DNA from: Pseudomonas fragi
GTDB taxonomy: Bacteria > Pseudomonadota > Gammaproteobacteria > Pseudomonadales > Pseudomonadaceae
Reading direction: 5' to 3'
Length of the DNA stretch: 64,000 bases
NCBI RefSeq assembly: GCF_900105835.1
Contig: NZ_LT629783.1
Location: 744,001 to 808,000, forward strand
Below, piece by piece: positions 25,298-33,580 of the stretch. The notes below the pieces were generated by a model. That model did no database searches, had not been told where the DNA came from, and was given only the letters and a program-made list of their open reading frames with translations. A program made the position numbers and the translations under genes. Positions within the stretch are counted from its first letter, which is position 1. Each line of letters opens with the position of its first letter.

Positions 25298-25945
25298 CTA
25301 CTCCGAGCCCCCTGACTGTTCGTCGAGTTCACGCTCAAGCTTCAATGCACGTTTCCAGCTGTCCAGTTCAGCCAGACGTTGCAGGTAAGCCTGCAGATGC
25401 GGGTATTGCGCCCCGCATTTCATCTGTTCGACCACCGTGATGGCAACAAAGGCCAGCATAAAGTCAGCCCCTGACAATGTGTCCCCCACAATAAAGGTTT
25501 TGTTCACAAGCGCACTGTCCAGATACCCCAGGACTTTATCAAACTCAGTCCGGGTGTAGCCGTCCAGGAACTTGAGCTGAGTCCCTGCATTGGTCTCAAA
25601 CTGGGTGAACAGCTTGAGTAGCACCGGCACCATCGCCGAGCTTTCTGCAAAGTGAATCCATTGCAGGTACGGAAGGTAATCCGGTGAGCTGAACGCGGGT
25701 TCCAGCCGGGGCGCAAACCGGCGGATCAGGTATTCGACGATGGCGCCGGATTCAACCAGCACCTGCCCGTCCAGCTCAATCACCGGTGACTTGCCCAGCG
25801 GGTGAATGTTTTTCAGTGAAGCCGGAGCAAGACGAGTGGCAGGATCGCGCTGATAGCGAACCAGGGTATAAGGCTCTCCCATTTCTTCGAGAAGCCAAAG
25901 AATACGCAGCGATCGGGACGCGTTGAGGTGGTGAAGTGTGATCAT
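25298..25945 (-). CDS. Glutathione S-transferase family protein
   Basis: A 215-residue protein with a thioredoxin-fold N-terminal domain (about 1-80; NASRSLRILWLLEEMGEPY, cis-Pro region KSPVIELDGQVLVESGAIVEY) and an all-helical C-terminal domain (GADFMLAFVAI motif). It likely conjugates or reduces substrates with glutathione. It lies 29 bp downstream of the amidohydrolase gene on the same strand, so it is probably in that transcript. Substrate unknown. Confidence 0.9.
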   Translation of the reverse strand: MITLHHLNASRSLRILWLLEEMGEPYTLVRYQRDPATRLAPASLKNIHPLGKSPVIELDGQVLVESGAIVEYLIRRFAPRLEPAFSSPDYLPYLQWIHFAESSAMVPVLLKLFTQFETNAGTQLKFLDGYTRTEFDKVLGYLDSALVNKTFIVGDTLSGADFMLAFVAITVVEQMKCGAQYPHLQAYLQRLAELDSWKRALKLERELDEQSGGSE

Positions 25946-25974
25946 GAAAGTCTCTCTCTGATTAGGGTGGATGA

Positions 25975-27537
25975 TTAGAAGTTCTTTTTATATATTTTCC
26001 CGCCTTTCATGATCAGGCTGATGGTTGCATCCGGGGTCTCCAGAAACGCCAGGCTTACCGTGGGGTCACCCTCGACAACCAACAGATCGGCCAATGCACC
26101 TGCTTCTATCCGGCCAATTTTACCGGGATATGGATTACGGGCGCCCGACAGTCCCAACAGTTCCCCATTCATCTTTGTCGCCATGTTCACGACGTCGTGC
26201 GCAGCGTAAAACCGGGTCAACTTTGCAAGCTGTCTTCCCTGAGTGGATGTTTTTTGCGGATTAAATAAAACATCAGTCCCCCAGGCCGTTTTTATATTGA
26301 AGCGCTGAGCAAATTCATAAGCCCTCGCGGTGCCCTCAGCCACCACGCGCTGGCGCTCACGCCGAACAGGATCAGGGTAAACACTGGCATCTTCATCCTG
26401 CAGGAAAGGCTGAAGACTCCACCAGATATCGTTGTCGGCCATCATGCGCACGGTTTCTTCATCCGCCAGTTGGCCATGCTCGATCGATTTCACCCCGGCG
26501 CGAATGGCACGCTGGATACTTCTGGGCGTATACGCATGCACCATCACATAGGTGCCCCAATCGGCAGCGGCTTCAACCGCCATTCTTAATTCCGACTCCA
26601 GAAACTGGGTGCTATCGAGATGATCATAAGTAGACGCGACGCCACCCCCAGCCATCAGTTTCAGCTGTGATGCCCCGAGCATTAGCTGCTCTCTGGCCCG
26701 CCTGAGCACTTCGGCATCGCCATCGGCTATGGCTGCAGCCCCCAGTTGCTCAGTCACGCTCAGTGGCCTGAGTGAGCCGCGGGGAATCTCGGATCGCATC
26801 CTGAAATCACCGTGACCTGAGGTTTGTGAAATCATGGCGCCGGAAGGATAAATGCGAGGCCCTGCAATAACGCCCTCATCAATGGCACGCTTCAATGCAA
26901 ACGAAGGACCCCCAGGGTCGCGTACCGTGGTAAAGCCGCGCATCAAGGTGCTTTCTGCTTCGCGGGCGGCGATTAAATGGATATAGCCCGGGTCTGCACT
27001 CATGGCGTCAAGTTGCGTGATGCCCGCTAACGTAGTGTGCCAATGGGCATCGATCAACCCCGGCATCACCACCCTTCGCTCGCAGTCGATAACCACGGCG
27101 CCTGCAACCTCTGTATTGGCGGGGAGCAGTGAGTCGATCACGCCATCCTTGATCAGGATGCAGACGCTATCGTCGAGCACAGCGCTGCCGTTGAACAAGC
27201 GAAGATTCTTGAGCAACAGCGTGCTCGCGCTGGGTTCAGCGTTGTTACCTTGCCCTGAAGTACTCGATGGGCGCACTTGAGAAAGCTGCGCAGCTGTGGG
27301 TTTGATACCGCCATAAACGTCACGTCGAGACAGATCGTGCATCATTCTGGCGTGGAAATCCTGTATAGCCGGCGAGCTACAGGTGCACAGGTCATGTACT
27401 TCAGGTTCAACAGGATGACAAGGTGTAAAACGCGCATTGGCCCTGGCCGATTTAAGCCTCATATCGTGCGTTCCGTAAGCATTTTCGGGAACAGAGACTA
27501 TAGATCGAATTAAAAACACGGATCGAAAAACGCACAT
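25975..27537 (-). CDS. Metal-dependent amidohydrolase with SRR N-terminal motif
   Basis: Up to 520 residues. The catalytic amidohydrolase barrel starts near VVMPGLIDAHWHTTLAG (the usual HxH metal pair as HWH), with later ligands in MVHAY, SIEHGQLADEE and AWGTDVLF. It resembles Xaa-Pro dipeptidase/imidazolonepropionase-related amidohydrolases. The N-terminal extension (about 45-75) has Cys residues and HDLSRRDVYGG, reminiscent of a degenerate Tat-type SRR motif but lacking a strong hydrophobic stretch. The start is uncertain: ATG 27537 has AAGGA directly adjacent; ATG 27462 is the alternative. It lies 31 bp downstream of the sigma-54 activator gene. Confidence 0.82.
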   Translation of the reverse strand: MCVFRSVFLIRSIVSVPENAYGTHDMRLKSARANARFTPCHPVEPEVHDLCTCSSPAIQDFHARMMHDLSRRDVYGGIKPTAAQLSQVRPSSTSGQGNNAEPSASTLLLKNLRLFNGSAVLDDSVCILIKDGVIDSLLPANTEVAGAVVIDCERRVVMPGLIDAHWHTTLAGITQLDAMSADPGYIHLIAAREAESTLMRGFTTVRDPGGPSFALKRAIDEGVIAGPRIYPSGAMISQTSGHGDFRMRSEIPRGSLRPLSVTEQLGAAAIADGDAEVLRRAREQLMLGASQLKLMAGGGVASTYDHLDSTQFLESELRMAVEAAADWGTYVMVHAYTPRSIQRAIRAGVKSIEHGQLADEETVRMMADNDIWWSLQPFLQDEDASVYPDPVRRERQRVVAEGTARAYEFAQRFNIKTAWGTDVLFNPQKTSTQGRQLAKLTRFYAAHDVVNMATKMNGELLGLSGARNPYPGKIGRIEAGALADLLVVEGDPTVSLAFLETPDATISLIMKGGKIYKKNF

Positions 27538-27568
27538 TCCTTGTTAACGCGGCAAGGTCACGCTGCTT

Positions 27569-29464
27569 TCAACCGGGCCGTGAAATACCGTGGTGGCGCA
27601 GTTTGCGATAGAGCGTATTGCGGCTAATCCCTAGGCGCGCTGCCACATGGGCGATATGCCAATGTTCTGCCTCGATCAACGCCAGCAGCGTCTGCCGTTC
27701 GGATACGCCAAGTGGATCTTCGGCCAATGCGACTGTCACGGGTACTGCCGGTAGCAACTCCGTCAAGTCGTCTTGAGTGACACGCCCCTCCAGCGACAAG
27801 GCGACCAGCGTGCGCAGGCATGTACGCAGTTGCCGGACATTGCCCGGCCAGGGTTGTTTCAGCAGGCGCTCCCTGACGCCCGCCTCCAGCCGAATTTTTG
27901 AACCTTTGCTCTCTTCGAGCAGCAGAAGGTCAAGCAAACGGCCCTTGTCTGCTCGGTCGCGCAACGGCGGTAGCTGCACGGTGAACCCGGCAATGCGGTA
28001 AAAAAGATCTTCACGAAAACGCCCTTCGGCCACACAGGCATGCAGATCCTGGTGACTGGCACTGATAAGGCGCAGGTCAAGAGGACGTGCCGTCGCGCCA
28101 CCGAGCGGCACCACCTGACGTTCCTCCAGTACTCGCAGCAGGCGAGTCTGTAACGCCAGTGGCATGTCGGCGATCTCATCGAGAAACAGGATGCCGCCAT
28201 CGGCCTGCTCCAGTTTGCCGATCATCCCGTCCTTGCGTGCGCCAGTGAAGCTGCCGCCGCGATAACCGAACAACTCGCTCTCGATCAGCGTTTCCGGAAT
28301 GGCCGCGCAGTTGATCGCCACAAACGGCTGCTTCGCCCTGCCGCTGGCTCGGTGCAGCGCTGCCGCAAAAGCTTCTTTGCCGGTACCGGTTTCGCCTTGT
28401 AAAAACACCGGTACGTCATGTTCCAGAACACGTATTGCACGGGTAAAGCCGCGTTGCAGGCGCGGGTCTTCCAGGCACACATGCACGTCGTTGATCATGG
28501 GCGCTGGTGGCGTGACCAAAGGCGCCGGCTGCGTGGGTTCGCGCAACTGTGCGTAGAACAGGCGTCCGTCCACCAGGCGCATTGGCCAACAGACACTCGA
28601 CTGGGCGCTGGCCTGGCTCATCAACTGATCGACGGGTGTTTCCAGCAGCATGGTCAGGGATTGCCCAAGCACCTGGTCACGGCCGAGGCCCAGCAGATCC
28701 AGCGCAGCATGATTGATGGAACAGATACGGGCACTCTCGTCGAAACTGAGCAGCCCTTCACCCAGCAGCCCGACGAAGCCAGCTTCAGGGTGAAAACGCA
28801 GCAAATAGCGCTGCGGATCCTGGCCCAGGAAAAAACAGCTCTCAATCAGCCTGGCTGACAGGTGGGTCAATGCCACGGCCTGGAAATGTTGCTGAAGGCT
28901 GAGGTCATCCCGCACAGAGGAGAGGTTAAGCACGGCCAGCAACTCACCACTGGCATCAAATATCGGGCTTGCCGAACAGGTTAGACCGACATGCTTGCCA
29001 CGGAAATGTTCATCACGGCGGATGGTGACGTGCTGTCGCTCGACCAGGCAGGTGCCGACCCCATTGGTGCCTTCATATTCTTCACTCCATACCGATCCGA
29101 GCCACAACCCGGAACGCTGAAGCTGCGCTCGCTCGGTTTCGTTGAACACACTGTCGATTGCTACGCAGCGGGCATCGGTGAGAAGCACAACGTGGCCATC
29201 ACGGCCGAGTTGCTGGTGCAGGTTGCCCATCTGCCAATGCGCGCCAGCGATGATGTGTTCCAGGGGCGCGCGGTGGTCCTGCAAGCGTGGATGCTCAAGC
29301 ACGTTGGGTGCGCGGCGGCTGGCAGGGTCGAGCTGATGCTGATCCAGGCAGCGGCGCCAGGATCGGGTGATGGCCAGGTCAGCATCGGGGCTGTGGCTGG
29401 CGATAGTGCCCTGCACGGCTTGTAGCACTTGTTGTGCATGGGCGTTGATCAAGGCCGGTTTCAT
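27569..29464 (-). CDS. Sigma-54-dependent activator, AcoR-like
   Basis: A 631-residue enhancer-binding protein. An N-terminal GAF-type sensor region (about 60-200; GSVWSEEYEGTNGVGTCL) is followed by a PAS-like segment (about 225-300), an AAA+ domain (about 325-550; Walker A GETGTGKE, Walker B GGILFLDEIAD) and a C-terminal Fis helix-turn-helix (LGISRNTLYRKLRHHGI). The sigma-54 contact loop reads GSFTGA instead of the commoner GAFTGA, a substitution tolerated in some family members. It is divergent from a monooxygenase gene that has a sigma-54 promoter, so that gene is the obvious target. Confidence 0.93.
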   Translation of the reverse strand: MKPALINAHAQQVLQAVQGTIASHSPDADLAITRSWRRCLDQHQLDPASRRAPNVLEHPRLQDHRAPLEHIIAGAHWQMGNLHQQLGRDGHVVLLTDARCVAIDSVFNETERAQLQRSGLWLGSVWSEEYEGTNGVGTCLVERQHVTIRRDEHFRGKHVGLTCSASPIFDASGELLAVLNLSSVRDDLSLQQHFQAVALTHLSARLIESCFFLGQDPQRYLLRFHPEAGFVGLLGEGLLSFDESARICSINHAALDLLGLGRDQVLGQSLTMLLETPVDQLMSQASAQSSVCWPMRLVDGRLFYAQLREPTQPAPLVTPPAPMINDVHVCLEDPRLQRGFTRAIRVLEHDVPVFLQGETGTGKEAFAAALHRASGRAKQPFVAINCAAIPETLIESELFGYRGGSFTGARKDGMIGKLEQADGGILFLDEIADMPLALQTRLLRVLEERQVVPLGGATARPLDLRLISASHQDLHACVAEGRFREDLFYRIAGFTVQLPPLRDRADKGRLLDLLLLEESKGSKIRLEAGVRERLLKQPWPGNVRQLRTCLRTLVALSLEGRVTQDDLTELLPAVPVTVALAEDPLGVSERQTLLALIEAEHWHIAHVAARLGISRNTLYRKLRHHGISRPG

Positions 29465-29548
29465 TATTCTTGTTCTCCGTTACGGTCAGGATACGGGGCT
29501 GTTTGCAGCTTATATCAAAAGCTCGCAACGGGCGCTTTTCGTACCGGG

Positions 29549-29561
29549 TGACACTCTGTCA
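29549..29561. promoter_or_regulatory. Candidate upstream activator site
   Basis: TGACA-CTC-TGTCA is a perfect inverted repeat about 90 bp upstream of the -24/-12 promoter, and a half-site TGACAGAG follows at 29581. Position and symmetry suit binding by the Fis domain of the divergent activator. Confidence 0.5.
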
Positions 29562-29649
29562 TCCACCCTTTCCAAAAACGTGACAGAGATCCGCGTCCGG
29601 GCCTGAGCATTACAGCAGCCGCCGCTCTGCAACGGGGCTTTGACAAAGA

Positions 29650-29664
29650 TGGCCCGGGCCTTGC
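29650..29664 (+). promoter_or_regulatory. Sigma-54 promoter (-24/-12) of the monooxygenase gene
   Basis: TGGCCCG-GGCC-TTGC matches TGGCACG-N4-TTGC with one difference in the -24 box. It lies 44 bp before the monooxygenase ATG and next to a sigma-54 activator gene, which makes the match convincing. Confidence 0.75.
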
Positions 29665-29708
29665 TCTGGTCTGGTTGTTACCAAAACAACAAGATCGGGA
29701 GAAACCCC

Positions 29709-31532
29709 ATGAACATCGCTGTCGAAACACCTCTGCACACGCCAACGGCTCAGCTTGCGGCCTGGGTCGAAAGCCTCAACGAGCGTCTTGCCCAACGTGA
29801 TCTGGACGGCACGCTGGAATTGTTCGCCAGCGAGTGTCACTGGCGTGACCTGCTGCTGTTCAGCTGGAATCTGCTGACCCTGGAGGGCAAGCCTGCCATC
29901 CGCGAGATGCTTGAAACACGCCTCGACCAGACGCGCCCTGAGCGGTGGCAAGTGGAAGGCGAAGCGACGCTCAATAACGGTGTGCTCGAAGGCTGGATCA
30001 GCCTGGAAACACAAGCGGCGCGAGGTAAAGGCTATGTACGCCTGAAGAATGGCCTGTGCTGGACGCTGCTGACGACCATGCGGGAACTCAAGGGATTTGA
30101 AGAGCCCAGCGGTCGCCGTCGCCCGATGGGTGCCAGCCATGGTCACGCCCACGCAGACAAACGCAACTGGCAGGAGCGTCGACGTGATGAAGAAGCAACG
30201 CTGGGTATCTCCACGCAACCCTACTGCCTGATCGTGGGCGGCGGCCAAGGGGGGCTGGGGCTCGCTGCGCGGCTCAAGCGAATGGGCGTACCTACCCTGA
30301 TCGTCGACAAGGCTGACCGGCCTGGCGATCAATGGCGCGGTCGCTACAAGTCGCTGTGCCTGCACGACCCGGTCTGGTACGACCATATGCCTTACCTGCC
30401 CTTCCCCGATCACTGGCCGGTCTTCACCCCAAAAGACCAGATTGGCGACTGGCTGGAAATGTACAGCAAAGTCATGGAGCTCAATTACTGGCCGCGTACG
30501 GAATGCGTCAGCGCCAGCTTTGACGAGCAAAGCGGCACCTGGACGGTTGAAGTGCTGCGTGATGGCGAACGTGTGACGTTACAACCGACCCAGCTGATTC
30601 TCGCCACCGGTATGTCTGGCGTACCCAATGTGCCAAGTTATCCGGGAGCCGAGGTTTTCAATGGCCAGCAGTATCATTCCAGCCGCCATCCCGGTGGCGA
30701 CGCCTGGAGCGGCAAGCGCGCGGTGGTCATCGGCGCGAACAATTCGGCTCACGACATCTGCGCCGACCTGGTAGAGAACGGCGCCGAGGTGACCATGGTG
30801 CAACGCTCCAGCACCCATATCGTGCGCTCCGACAGCTTGATGGAACTGGTCTTCGGCGGGCTCTACTCGGAAGATGCCCTGGAATCGGGTTTGACCACGG
30901 ACAAGGCCGACATGCTGTTCGCCTCGATCCCGTACAAGGTGATGCCAGGCTTTCATCAGCCCATCTTTGCCGCGATCAAGGAGCGCGACAAGGACTTCTA
31001 CGAGCGCCTGACCAAGGCTGGCTTTATGCTCGATTTCGGTGACGACGAGTCCGGGCTTTTCATGAAATATGTACGCCGTGGTTCCGGGTACTACATCGAT
31101 GTCGGCGCCAGCGAACTGATCGCTGACGGTACGATCAAGCTCAAGAGCGCACCTGGCCTTGGCGTCGAATGTATCGAAGCCGATGCCGTCGTACTCACCG
31201 ATGGCAGTCGACTGCCGGCAGACCTGATCGTCTACGCCACGGGCTACGGTTCAATGAATGGCTGGGCGGCGAAGCTGATTTCCCGGGAAGTAGCGGACAA
31301 GGTCGGCCGTTGCTGGGGCCTGGGGTCTGGAACCACGAATGATCCCGGCCCGTACGAGGGCGAACTGCGCAACATGTGGAAGCCGACGCAGCAGGAAAAC
31401 CTCTGGTTCCACGGTGGCAACTTGCATCAGTCACGGCATTATTCGCTGTATCTGGCGTTGCAGTTAAAAGCGCGTTTCGAAGGGCTCAACCCCTGCGTCT
31501 ACGGTCTTGCCAAGAGCCACCATACGGGGTGA
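29709..31532 (+). CDS. Flavin-containing monooxygenase with N-terminal NTF2-like domain
   Basis: A 607-residue protein. Residues 1-130 form an NTF2/SnoaL-like domain (WVESLNERLAQRDLDGTLEL, then CHWRDLLLFSWNLLTLEG). Residues 170-607 form a flavin monooxygenase: FAD motif LIVGGGQGGLGLAARLKRMG, NADP motif VVIGANNSAHDICADLVENG, and C-terminal LIVYATGYGSMNGW. It would hydroxylate or insert oxygen using NADPH and O2. ATG 29709 follows GGGAGA and a sigma-54 promoter. Substrate unknown; related fusions are annotated only as NAD(P)/FAD-dependent oxidoreductases. Confidence 0.9.
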   Translation: MNIAVETPLHTPTAQLAAWVESLNERLAQRDLDGTLELFASECHWRDLLLFSWNLLTLEGKPAIREMLETRLDQTRPERWQVEGEATLNNGVLEGWISLETQAARGKGYVRLKNGLCWTLLTTMRELKGFEEPSGRRRPMGASHGHAHADKRNWQERRRDEEATLGISTQPYCLIVGGGQGGLGLAARLKRMGVPTLIVDKADRPGDQWRGRYKSLCLHDPVWYDHMPYLPFPDHWPVFTPKDQIGDWLEMYSKVMELNYWPRTECVSASFDEQSGTWTVEVLRDGERVTLQPTQLILATGMSGVPNVPSYPGAEVFNGQQYHSSRHPGGDAWSGKRAVVIGANNSAHDICADLVENGAEVTMVQRSSTHIVRSDSLMELVFGGLYSEDALESGLTTDKADMLFASIPYKVMPGFHQPIFAAIKERDKDFYERLTKAGFMLDFGDDESGLFMKYVRRGSGYYIDVGASELIADGTIKLKSAPGLGVECIEADAVVLTDGSRLPADLIVYATGYGSMNGWAAKLISREVADKVGRCWGLGSGTTNDPGPYEGELRNMWKPTQQENLWFHGGNLHQSRHYSLYLALQLKARFEGLNPCVYGLAKSHHTG

Positions 31533-31539
31533 ATCAAAT

Positions 31540-31563
31540 GGCGCCCGGCCGTGGCCGGGCGCC
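31540..31563 (+). terminator. Stem-loop after the monooxygenase gene
   Basis: GGCGCCCGGCC and GGCCGGGCGCC form an 11-bp perfect inverted repeat separated by GT, 7 bp past the stop. There is no clear T run, so termination may be weak or Rho-assisted. Confidence 0.5.
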
Positions 31564-31666
31564 TCTGCACAATGCCTGGACGCAGCATCCAGGCCCTCTC
31601 GTTCTCCATCGGTGGCCATGTAGTCGTGCGTATAATGTGTTTTCTCTCAAACACTTAAGCTGTCCA

Positions 31667-32632
31667 ATGAAAAAACTGCTTGCTGTAGTAGCGCTGTCCC
31701 TCGCGGTCATTACCCCTGCCTTTTCAAGCCCTCCATCGACATTTTCCGAAGCCAAGGTCATCGCAAAGCAGAAGATCTATCTCGACCAGGCCAACAGTGC
31801 TACGGGTGAGCTGTATTGCGGCTGCAAATGGACATGGGTAGGCAAGTCAGGTGGCCGAATCGATGCCGAGTCTTGCGGCTATCAAACCAGGAAACAACAA
31901 AGCCGCGCGCAACGCACAGAATGGGAGCATATCGTTCCTGCCTGGACTTTCGGTAACCAACGCCAATGCTGGCAGAACGGTGGGCGAAAACAGTGCGTGG
32001 ATGATGATCCCGTATTCCGGGCGATGGAAGCCGATCTGTTCAACCTCTACCCCTCTGTTGGCGAGGTGAATGGCGATCGCAGTAATTTCAACTACGGCAT
32101 GGCCACCGGGGTAGCGCCACAGTATGGGCAATGCAAGACGCGGGTTGATTTCGATCAACGTGCTGCGGAGCCGCGTGACGAGGTCAAGGGGCTGGTCGCC
32201 AGAACCACCTTTTACATGTTCGACAGATACCGGCTGAGCATGTCTCGTCAGCAGCAACAGCTACTGATGGCCTGGGACAAGCAATACCCGGTGTCGTCCT
32301 GGGAGAAAGAGCGAGATCGGCGCATTGCAGCCGTCATGGGGCACTCCAATCCTTTCGTAACGGGCGAGCGTCGATGGAGCCAAGGGTACAAGGCGGTGGG
32401 TGACGGGGTGGTCAGTGCCATTGCGCTTGATCCTCAACGTGTACCCGTGCAGCCAACCCTGGCGAGTGCGAGTGGCGCAACTACGATCAAGGGCAACCGC
32501 AAGAGCCAGATCTACCACCTGTCTACGGGGTGCCCTGGTTATGCCCAGGTGTCCGCGAAAAACCAGATAGCTTTCGGCTCTGAATCAGAGGCTCAGGCGG
32601 CGGGATATCGAAAGGCAGGCAACTGCAAATAG
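31667..32632 (+). CDS. endA: Secreted endonuclease I with C-terminal Ada-like module
   Basis: A 321-residue protein. Signal peptide at 1-20 (MKKLLAVVALSLAVITPAFS). Endonuclease I domain about 25-235, with catalytic-region motifs RTEWEHIVPAW, NLYPSVGEVNGDRSNFNYG and several paired Cys for a periplasmic fold. After a linker, residues about 275-321 (GNRKSQIYHLSTGCPGYAQV) form a small domain like the metal-binding Ada module found at the end of some secreted nucleases. It degrades DNA in the periplasm or outside. ATG 31667 is chosen because it gives a clean signal peptide. Confidence 0.9.
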   Translation: MKKLLAVVALSLAVITPAFSSPPSTFSEAKVIAKQKIYLDQANSATGELYCGCKWTWVGKSGGRIDAESCGYQTRKQQSRAQRTEWEHIVPAWTFGNQRQCWQNGGRKQCVDDDPVFRAMEADLFNLYPSVGEVNGDRSNFNYGMATGVAPQYGQCKTRVDFDQRAAEPRDEVKGLVARTTFYMFDRYRLSMSRQQQQLLMAWDKQYPVSSWEKERDRRIAAVMGHSNPFVTGERRWSQGYKAVGDGVVSAIALDPQRVPVQPTLASASGATTIKGNRKSQIYHLSTGCPGYAQVSAKNQIAFGSESEAQAAGYRKAGNCK

Positions 32633-32647
32633 TTGCCTTTCGGTGAA

Positions 32648-32677
32648 AACCGGCCTCACGAATTCATGAGGCCGGTT
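32648..32677. terminator. Bidirectional stem-loop between convergent genes
   Basis: AACCGGCCTCA pairs with TGAGGCCGGTT around an 8-base loop (11-bp perfect stem) between endA and the kinase-like gene. Its last base is the end of the kinase-like stop codon. T runs are short. Confidence 0.6.
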
Positions 32678-33351
32678 CAGCTCCGCGCAACGGCTATTTC
32701 AACTGAATCAACACCGGTGCAGCCAGCTTCGTCTACGGAGCATTGAAGCACTCTATAGATCTGCGAAATCACCTGCATCGTTGCTACTTCAACGGTTCCT
32801 TCATTACGACATAAAACCCAGCCGTGATCGGTGATCGCCCGTTCGAACGCCTGAGTAGAAGCGACATGTTCCTCCAGCTTATGCATCACCGTACTGCCCA
32901 ACCCGCGTGACCGTGCCGCGGCCCTCGCCCATGATATTTCAGGGGCCGTGACCACCCCGACATGCAGATCCGGGACTTGCACGTTGCGATCGATATTCAA
33001 CTGCAGAATCTCTGCAAACGGGGTTAGCCGGCGAAACGCGGCATCAGACGGGTACCAGCGATCGATCAGGATGATGCTGTCTGAGGGCTGTCTAGCCAAT
33101 ACGTGCCGGGAAATCCAGCTACGGCTATCGGCAAGGCGCTCGCAAACCCGTAACTCCAATTCCCGGTCGGGATATCTGACGAGCTGGTTCACCAGGGCCA
33201 TTGTTGCACCCCGACCGGGATCGCTTTTTTTCTCGCAAAGCCGGATGACCTTTTTGTTGTCTGCCCTCAGTACTTGGGTGACGGCTTCCAACAGTGTGGT
33301 TTTACCGGCGCCCTTGGGCCCATCCAGAGAAACAAACAGCGCACGATTCAT
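32677..33351 (-). CDS. Thymidylate-kinase-like P-loop protein
   Basis: A 224-residue P-loop NTPase. Walker A is SLDGPKGAGKTTLLEAV, the DRX motif is ILIDRWYPSD, and a lid-like Arg-rich stretch is ARAAARSRGLGS. These are features of the dTMP kinase fold, but the identity to true Tmk is partial and the housekeeping tmk is normally in a pabC/holB context. It is therefore probably a specialised nucleoside-monophosphate kinase relative. It is divergent from the RND efflux operon with about 230 bp between. Confidence 0.75.
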   Translation of the reverse strand: MNRALFVSLDGPKGAGKTTLLEAVTQVLRADNKKVIRLCEKKSDPGRGATMALVNQLVRYPDRELELRVCERLADSRSWISRHVLARQPSDSIILIDRWYPSDAAFRRLTPFAEILQLNIDRNVQVPDLHVGVVTAPEISWARAAARSRGLGSTVMHKLEEHVASTQAFERAITDHGWVLCRNEGTVEVATMQVISQIYRVLQCSVDEAGCTGVDSVEIAVARS

Positions 33352-33580
33352 TCTTCACATAACGATTGATTGGGTGATGGGCACTCTAACCTGATTACTG
33401 GCTAACCGGTCGCAAAATAGATGGCACAGCCGCTGCAGCCGATAGCCTGGAGCCGCGCATAACCCTTGCGGGGCAAAGTTTCCTCTATTGGCGGTTGCAT
33501 CGGGTTTGGATTAACGTTCAATCCACCTGCCAACGTGACTTGAAGCCAGTCACTGCGTGCCCTTTCAGGAGGGCTGCTGG

